This document shows positions 57,340 to 64,000 of a stretch of 64,000 nucleotides of DNA, one piece after another. The notes beneath the pieces are model-generated. The model searched no databases, was not told the DNA's origin, and saw only the letters and a list, made by a program, of their open reading frames with translations. The stretch spans positions 930,001-994,000 of the forward strand of contig JANTQA010000030.1 in NCBI GenBank assembly GCA_027625915.1. Direction: 5' to 3'. This stretch comes from Anaeramoeba flamelloides. Its lineage: Eukaryota; Metamonada; Anaeramoebidae. Each line of letters starts with the position of its first letter. Positions within the stretch are counted from its first letter, which is position 1. Made by a program: the position numbers and the translations under genes.

Positions 57340-58420
57340 TATAAAATATGGGGCAATTTATTAGTCTAATAAAAAAGATTGTAATTCCTCAAATTTCTCG
57401 ATCAATTAAAAAAATATAGATTCTATCAAAAAAAAATAATCTTTTTTTTATTCCGAAAAATGAAGAAGAAGATAATATACTCGACTCTATACTTATTTCT
57501 CAAAAAAAAACCTTAACTAATTTTTTTTTCTAAAACTGATTTATTAATTGGTTGAGTATACCTGTGAAATTAAATAGAAAAAAAAAACTTTATGTTTTTA
57601 GTCATTATTGGGCAAAAAAATGATTGATTATTTGAATTATTTGATGAATTTAATAACTTTTCAATAGAAACCCCAAAAGGGGGTATTTCCCATTTAAGAT
57701 TAGATGATTTCAAATGTTTCGACTCAACCAATCATGAACTTATTCAGCCTGTTGTTATTAAATGTCTTTGAAATAAATTTATTAAAAAGTCCCCAATAAA
57801 ATATTGTTTGGTTAATGGTGGAGGGGATGATTAATATGATACAGGTTATCGCCTATTTTATTTCGTTATTTAACGCATTTTCTTATAAAAAAAAAATTGT
57901 TATTTAACATACTTTAATACTTTTAAAAAAATTATATTTTAATTACGTAAGGAAACGTTGATGTTACTAAACCCAAAATCTTTGTATTTTATCAAATAAG
58001 TAAAGAATTTGGAATAAATCCGAACAAGAAAAATATAATTATTCAAAAAATTAGGCAAATTTATTTTAAAATATCATGATCAAACATAACCATAATAAAA
58101 AGATTCAAATCTCAAAAATGTCTATTAATAATTTATTGGTTCCGAATAAAGTTTATCTATTGATATTTGGCTTGAAAATAAAAATATATAACCAAAAATT
58201 AAAAAATGCCCTGTAGAAGTTTGGCAGATACATCTATAGTTTTCAAAAAACCTACATACTCAATTGGGATTATATTAAGGATATTCAAAGTTGTTGTCTT
58301 CTCTTCATTAGAACATGAATAGGAAATATTCAATTATTGAAAAAATGAATTAAAAAGTATAAATAATTGGATATTTTACACAAAGAAAAAGTATCGAAGC
58401 CATTTTTCGAAAGAAAAAAT
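57340..58420 (+). other. Decayed coding-like remnant, family unknown
   Basis: Broken open stretches with protein-like composition, for example KGGISHLRLDDFKCFDST near 57690 and KNIIIQKIRQIYFKIS near 58040. It is interrupted throughout and looks like an old transposable-element ORF. I could not assign a family. Confidence 0.3.
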
Positions 58421-58985
58421 ATTAAAAAAAATATAAAAAATGATTCAATATTTTTCAGATCTTTATCACTTAAGATATTTGAAATTTTGTTTTTTAAAAC
58501 CTTGAATTTTTCTCTACCTTGAAATCTCTTGATTCTTTCTTATTACTTTGTTATATTAATTCCAACCACAAGAAGTGTCTTGTTGATTTGCATTTTTCAA
58601 TTTCCAATCACTCCTTGGGTATGAATAAAATTCAATGGTGTAACCAAATATGAATTTTAAAATACAGCTCAATGTATTTTTTTATTGTTATCTACCCTGT
58701 TTCTTGTTAGGAACTCGTACCAAACAAACCAAGAAGTTCGAAAAATAAAACTCAACTAATTCCTTTATTTTCAAAGATCTAAGAATCAAGGAGAAGAAAA
58801 CCCCCCATAAGAACTTAAAATTTGTTAATTCATCAAAACAAAGATATTTTGACGTCACAAAGTCATCAAGAATTAATTTGTACAATCACTGTTGGTTTCA
58901 GAAATTTATCCTTTTTTGGATCAATCGACTGACAAATGGACTTGAACATTTTTGATTTTAATCATTTTTTGAACATTTTAAATTA

Positions 58986-61900
58986 ATGGGAACTTTTAAA
59001 AATATTCTTTTACTGAGTTTCTTAGTAGCTCTTCACAGCTTTTTATTTTTACGAACAAAAGCGATCTTGCCAAATGTATTTATTGATGAAATCTTCCATT
59101 CAAACCAAACACTGGAATACTGTAATGACAACTTTCAAAATTACCATCCAAAACTGACAACACCACCAGGTTTATATTTGATCTTTCAAATGTTTTCAAG
59201 GCTCTTTTCGTTTGTAACAAATAAAGAGTTATCAACCTTTTGTTCCTTAGACTGGATGAGATCACTAAATTCACTTTTTGGGATTGGCATTTATTTAATC
59301 TCTTTACAACTCACAGAAGATCCTTTACAATCACTGTCAATTAATTTATTTCCCATTTTGTTTTTTTTCAATTTTCTTTATTACACAGATGTTGGTTCTG
59401 TGTTCTTTGTTTTAGGAATGATTTATTGTAGAAAAAAAAACAATTACTTCTTCTCTTCAGTCGTAAGTCTATTATTAATATTTTTTCTTCTTTCTTTTCT
59501 TTTATAATTTCTTTGTTTGAACAAAAAAAGAAGAAAGAATTTTTTCACTCCTATAATCTAATTGGTCTTATTTTGATAAAGGTTGTTATCTCATTCACAA
59601 AAAAAATAAAAAAAACAACATTGATTTGTTTACATATACTCATTGAAAGGAAGCCTGGTTTTTTAAAGATAAAGAACCAAAAATTTCGTTTCAAATTCCA
59701 ATTAAAAGAAATACAATTGAATCAATTTGTTCTTAATGCATTTGTTTGATCCACAAATACAAAAAATAAGAACTCAAATAACAATAACACTTCAGTATAG
59801 TCTCCAATTTAAATACTATTTTTGGTTTCAAAAAGTCCCCTAAAAAGAAAAAAAACAATTTACTTTTCTTTTGATCTCTCACAAAACAGTTTTTTATTTT
59901 ATTAATCATCATTAAATTTTAATTTGTTGATCCAAAATTGCTTTTTTTGGTGGGGATTGTTTCATTTTCAATTTTTGAAAAGTTGATTTTTGTTTTCTAA
60001 TTTTCTTTTTACACCAAAAACTAATTTTCAATTAATGAACAAGTATTTTTATACCAAACACAAATATACAACCTGTCCAACACTACCATGAAATCTATGA
60101 TAAACAGAAAATGAATTTTCTAAAGCATACTTTTCTTTTTATGACAGGATTTTATGATTATGTGATAGCCTATTACAAACCGTGAAATTATATACTTGAA
60201 CAAATATTTCCAATATAGACAATAGCAAAATTTGAATTTTTTACTACAAACCTTCTGAATGATCAATAATTTAGAAATTTTTTCAAGGTTTTTGGTGGAT
60301 CCTTAATGCCTAAAGGCCTTAAAATCAAAAGGCAAGGCCATTTCAAAGAAATCATTGAATTCTATCTTCGATCTTTGGAAGCTTTGTTTTGGATTTTTGA
60401 ATTTATTTCACAAAACAACAAGATTTTTTTCTCAGTCTTTCAAATACGAAATTTTTTTAAAAAACACTAAGTCAAACCATAAAATGTATATGATTGTGTA
60501 GAGCCGAAGATTTTTTTTATATATTTAACAGAGACAAAAAGTCCATTTTTATGTCTGTCAAATTTCACAGTAGGTTTGGAACGGCTGTAAGTTTTTTAAA
60601 TAAAAGAATTTTTTATTTCATTTCTTGGGTTTTTTTAGTAGTATCACAATTTAAAATTTTCATTTTGTATTTTTTTTTATTTAATAAACTTTTTTAATCT
60701 CGCAAGATACAATCTAAAAATAGAAACTTAAATAATGGTATTCTAATCCATTTAATAATTGTTATTATCTAGAAGTCCCAAAAGTAATTATTTGTTAAAG
60801 TCTTTAATTTCAAAGATTAACTCAATAATCATCAATATAAAAACCCAAATACTGATTTATTTTTGTTTCCTTTTTTTAATTCTAAAATTTTTTTCTGTCA
60901 AAGAATCCCACAAAAAATTTTAAAAAATCAAGGGTTTTTTATAATTATCCCACGGAGAATAAAAGAAGAGAATAATACACATTGGTGAATAGTTGATATC
61001 AATATTGAAAAAATCTAAGCAAGCTATATATTTTCTTAAAAATTGAAAAACCTAAAATTCTTAGTTCTAACATTGAAAAAAACAACATTAAGGTTCATTT
61101 TTAATCTTCAATTGAAGATCCAAAGAAAATTACAATAGAAATGAATATGATTTTACAAGAATCATTCAGATGGCTTCAATAACATTAGAATAATATAAAT
61201 TTACCAAGCGACTATAGATCTCGTACTAAAAAAAATTTTGAAATTGAATTATGTGTCAAAAAAAAATAAAAAAAAAAAACCAAAAATAGAAAAAATGATT
61301 TCAATTTTGAAATTTTCTAAATTATTTTTTTTCTTTTATTATCCATTCAAACCCTATAAAAGCATACAATTCACTCATTATAACTGTGTAACTCTACCCC
61401 CCCCCCCCCCTTGACTATAAAATGGTTTTTATATGAGAGAAGTGAAGAAAAAAGATAGAAAATAACGCAAAGGTAATGTTGGTCTTTAATGACTACGTTT
61501 GCAATTGAAATCCAAAGTAAAATATGTGTTTATATCATGGTTTGGTAATTCTCACAAATATATTTTCATTAAGATCTAAGAGCGAATAAATTACATATTT
61601 TTACTAAATTTGTCTATCCTCATATCTCAAAATGAAAAAGAAGGTTGGGGAAAAACAACTTTTTGAGAAAATTTCCTTCTTAGGTGAAAATGACAAACCT
61701 TGGGTCATTGTTCAGAAGTTCATATTGTTTATTTTTGATATATGAGTTATGTTAAGAGGGTTTGTTTTTTTCATCGAAGAAATCAAAATTGAGAAAAATA
61801 TAAAAATTTTGGAATTATTCTTTGTTATTTTCATGGTTATATAAATATTTATAAAAAGGATGGCAAATTCTTTGATATTGAATAGAATTCACAAAATCTT

Positions 61901-64000
61901 CTTTTTTGAAGAAAGAAAAAAAAATTATTTTAAATTTACAAAAATTGACTATTTTGTCCAAATTTAATTTTCAGTTATATCGTTGGATACAAAACCCCAC
62001 AAAACCTTTTCCACAACAACAGATCCCAATATGTATTGAAACGAATCATTAGTTTTTGAGAGAAACAATACAGAGAAAAATAATTGCAACAAGAAAATAA
62101 ATCAAATATTTTGGGGATTTGTAAATGGGAGTTCTGTTCAAAAATCAAAAAAGGGTAAATACTATCCTTTGAAAGAGTGGATGGGAACTTCAATTAAATA
62201 AAAAAACAAAAAGAACCAAAAATTAAAAAACTAAGAGAATTTCACTACTTCTTTGTAGGAATTGCTTTATTATTAAATCCCTTTAAATAAGATCTAAATC
62301 TAAATCTTAAGAACAACGTTGGAAATTTTCCAATTTGTCTCAAGGTCTTTTAATTCAATCTCATTTAAATTGTCAAGCTGTGTTCATTGGAATATTCCCC
62401 AATTAGGATCAAAAATTCATAGGCAATTTGATCTTCTAAAATTTAGAGTCATTTATCGAATGTGTTTGAAATGATCTTCATTTTTTAGGAAAGAAAATCG
62501 TGATTATTTTTCTTTTTCGTTTTCACATTTCATTAAAAAGTGGGTTCAAGTTTACGTATCTTAAATTTTCTTCTGAATTTTTCATTGAAAATACACTTGT
62601 ATTGATTTTTTGATCCTAATTGGAGAATATTTCAATGAACATAGCTTGACAATTTAAATGAGATTGAATTAAAAGACCTTGAGACAAATTGGAAAATTTC
62701 CAACGTTGTTCTTAAGATTTAGATTTAGATCTTATTTAAAGGGATTTAATAATAAAAAAAAATATTAAAGATTAGTAACATTCATCATTATTGGTAAAAT
62801 AATGTTGAAAAACACTGTATTTTTTGTATTTATAGTGTATATTATTATTTTTTTTTGATTTTATTGATTTAATTTATTTTAATAGATTCTTTTCAATTAT
62901 TTCTATATCTTTCGTATTTTGGGTATTCCCATAAACAATGATCTATATTTTTAATATTATTTTTTGGTGTTTTTAATTTGAAACAGCAAGGGGAAATTTT
63001 GAAATTATTTTCATTGTGAGGATATGGATATCTATTGAGAGGGTTTGTATATATAAGATTATTTCATAAAGATTAAAAATTTGTAAAAGAATAAAACAAT
63101 TGGGTAATTTTATTTTAAGAGGGGTAATTGATTCTTTATTGTTATATTAATTTATTTTGAAGAATCTTTTTTTCACAAAATTCTATTTATTTCAATTTTA
63201 TGTTTACTTCTATTCTTGTTATTATCATTAATTTTAAATTTTCTTAAAGTTTGGGATTATTGCAATCTTGTTTCGACAAAATAATGTGATTTGGATTGGT
63301 TATCTTTTAGGGCTAAATCTTATTGAAACGTTTGAAAAGCATCAATATAAGATAAAAAATTTTCTTAAAAATATTCAATATTATAAGAATTTTTCATATA
63401 TTATTCCAATGGTGATGTTTCTTGTTTTTTGCTTTAAAAATGGTGGATTTGTTATTGGGGATCAAGAAAACCATAGCATTACATTAAACTTTCCACAGAT
63501 ATTTTATTTTGGATTGTTCTGTAGTATTTTTTCCTTCACTGACTTCCTTACACACTTATCTGGGCTGGTTAAAAATTTTAAAACTACAATTATTAAAAAC
63601 TGGAAGATAACGATGCCAATTGTTATATTATCAATCCCATTAATGTATTTTTTGATTATGAAATTTACATATATCCATATTTTCGTTTTATCAGATAATC
63701 GTCACATTGCTTTTTATATCTGGAAAGATTTTTTTCTTCGATATACAAATATGAAAATTTATTTAATCCCAATTTATATCTTATCATTTATTTTCTTATT
63801 TATATCCCTGCCAAATACTGAAAGTTATTTAAAAAGATATTGGTTTTTCGTTTGCACTGCATTATATTTAATTCCTTTGCCTTTATTTGAATTTAGATAT
63901 TTTATTATTCCCACAATAATTTTTTTTACCAAATTAAAACCTACCAGCCAATTATCAAAAATTTTAAAAAATTTTTACTTTATAATTATCAATATAATAA
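58986..64000 (+). CDS. ALG10: ALG10 alpha-1,2-glucosyltransferase (runs off right edge)
   Basis: ER dolichyl-phosphate-glucose-dependent enzyme that adds the third, terminal glucose to the lipid-linked N-glycan precursor. Exon 1 is 58986-59462 (159 residues): N-terminal membrane segment, then the family motifs FIDEIFHSNQTLEYC, LTTPPGLYLIF and LYYTDVGSVFFVLG. It ends at a GTAAGT donor. Exon 2 starts at 63250 after TTCTTAAAG and stays open to the window end (251 residues). It begins FGIIAILFRQNNVIW, followed by NGGFVIGDQENHSITLNFPQ, LSDNRHIAFYIWKDFF and LFEFRYFIIP, all hallmark ALG10 sequences. The join is phase 0 and continuous with the family. The protein is polytopic, with about ten hydrophobic segments visible. 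The intron of 3,787 bp contains a foldback element and a LINE remnant. The C-terminus lies outside the window. Confidence 0.95.
59463..62260. other. ALG10 intron, first 2.8 kb
   Basis: Opens with the GTAAGT donor. Short ORFs (59513-59749, 60494-60697) have no recognised domain. A 14-nt C-run is at 61397-61410. No further exon is expected because exons 1 and 2 are contiguous in the protein family. Confidence 0.6.
61397..61410 (+). repeat. Poly(C) tract, 14 nt
   Basis: Fourteen consecutive C inside the ALG10 intron, exceptional for this base composition. Confidence 0.95.
62266..62757. mobile_element. Recent foldback element with near-identical ~155-bp arms
   Basis: Arms 62266-62421 and 62603-62757 are inverted copies with only about four differences, sharing for example TATTATTAAATCCCTTTAAA and AACAACGTTGGAAATTTTCC. 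They enclose a ~180-bp centre. It lies about 500 bp upstream of ALG10 exon 2. No coding capacity and no clear target duplication. Confidence 0.85.
62870..63065 (-). mobile_element. LINE zinc-finger C-terminal remnant
   Basis: The minus strand reads NRYPYPHNENNFKISPCCFK and DHCLWEYPKYERYRNN then stop, an uninterrupted Cys-Cys/His-Cys LINE C-terminus of about 60 residues. It lies in the ALG10 intron, 185 bp from exon 2. Confidence 0.7.

Noticed and set aside
1-64000. CRISPR arrays, rRNA genes, bacterial operons
   Set aside because: None seen. Repeats are palindromic and transposon-like without regular unique spacers, and genes have spliceosomal introns.

Overview
The window is a very AT-rich eukaryotic nuclear segment. 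Protein-coding genes are interrupted by GT-AG spliceosomal introns, long non-coding tracts are dominated by A/T homopolymers, and Asn/Lys-rich low-complexity stretches occur inside one protein. The standard genetic code fits every gene. The gene set (ZGRF1-like helicase, ALG10 glucosyltransferase, PPP phosphatase, tandem-PH/EF-hand protein, PSI-repeat surface protein) and the base composition suggest a free-living AT-rich protist, for example an amoeboid lineage. I cannot name the species. The ALG10 homologue implies a complete Glc3Man9GlcNAc2 N-glycan precursor, which argues against protists known to have truncated ALG pathways.

Layout. 0-4.3 kb (-): 5' part of a PP2A-like Ser/Thr phosphatase running off the left edge, with a 3.55-kb first intron. 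4.3-11 kb: no recognisable gene, but several transposon-like elements (a palindromic TA-flanked MITE, a TTAA-ended element, a large foldback). 11.7-12.45 kb (-): small membrane protein with a Lys-rich tail, head-to-head with a probable but unrecognised multi-exon gene at 12.65-13.74 kb (+). 18.3-29.4 kb (+): one 450-residue gene with two PH domains and a degenerate EF-hand pair, whose four exons are spread over 11 kb because two introns are filled with a LINE, a foldback element and hairpin arrays. 29.4-34 kb: convergent intergenic spacer with the second copy of a ~0.9-kb duplication. 34.0-38.5 kb (-): intronless ZGRF1-type DNA repair helicase. 38.5-48.5 kb: repeat-rich, includes a tRNA-like sequence and an almost pure A/T kilobase. 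48.6-54.2 kb (+): secreted or GPI-anchored cysteine-rich PSI-repeat protein. 54.2-58.9 kb: retroelement and hairpin debris. 59.0 kb to right edge (+): ALG10 with a 3.8-kb intron.

The most unusual content is the repeat landscape. It includes (i) modular arrays of near-perfect hairpins built from three recurrent palindromes, repeatedly next to LINE 3' ends; (ii) five copies of a ~195-bp fully palindromic MITE with Tc1/mariner-like TA/CAGT ends; (iii) several foldback elements with long, nearly identical arms; (iv) dispersed LINE 3' tails and LINE zinc-finger remnants; and (v) G/C homopolymers up to 24 nt in an AT-rich background. These elements inflate introns of essential genes to 3-6 kb, while other introns of the same genes remain about 90-150 bp.

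All exon joins were made by eye from splice signals and protein-family continuity. No alignment, folding or database search was run.
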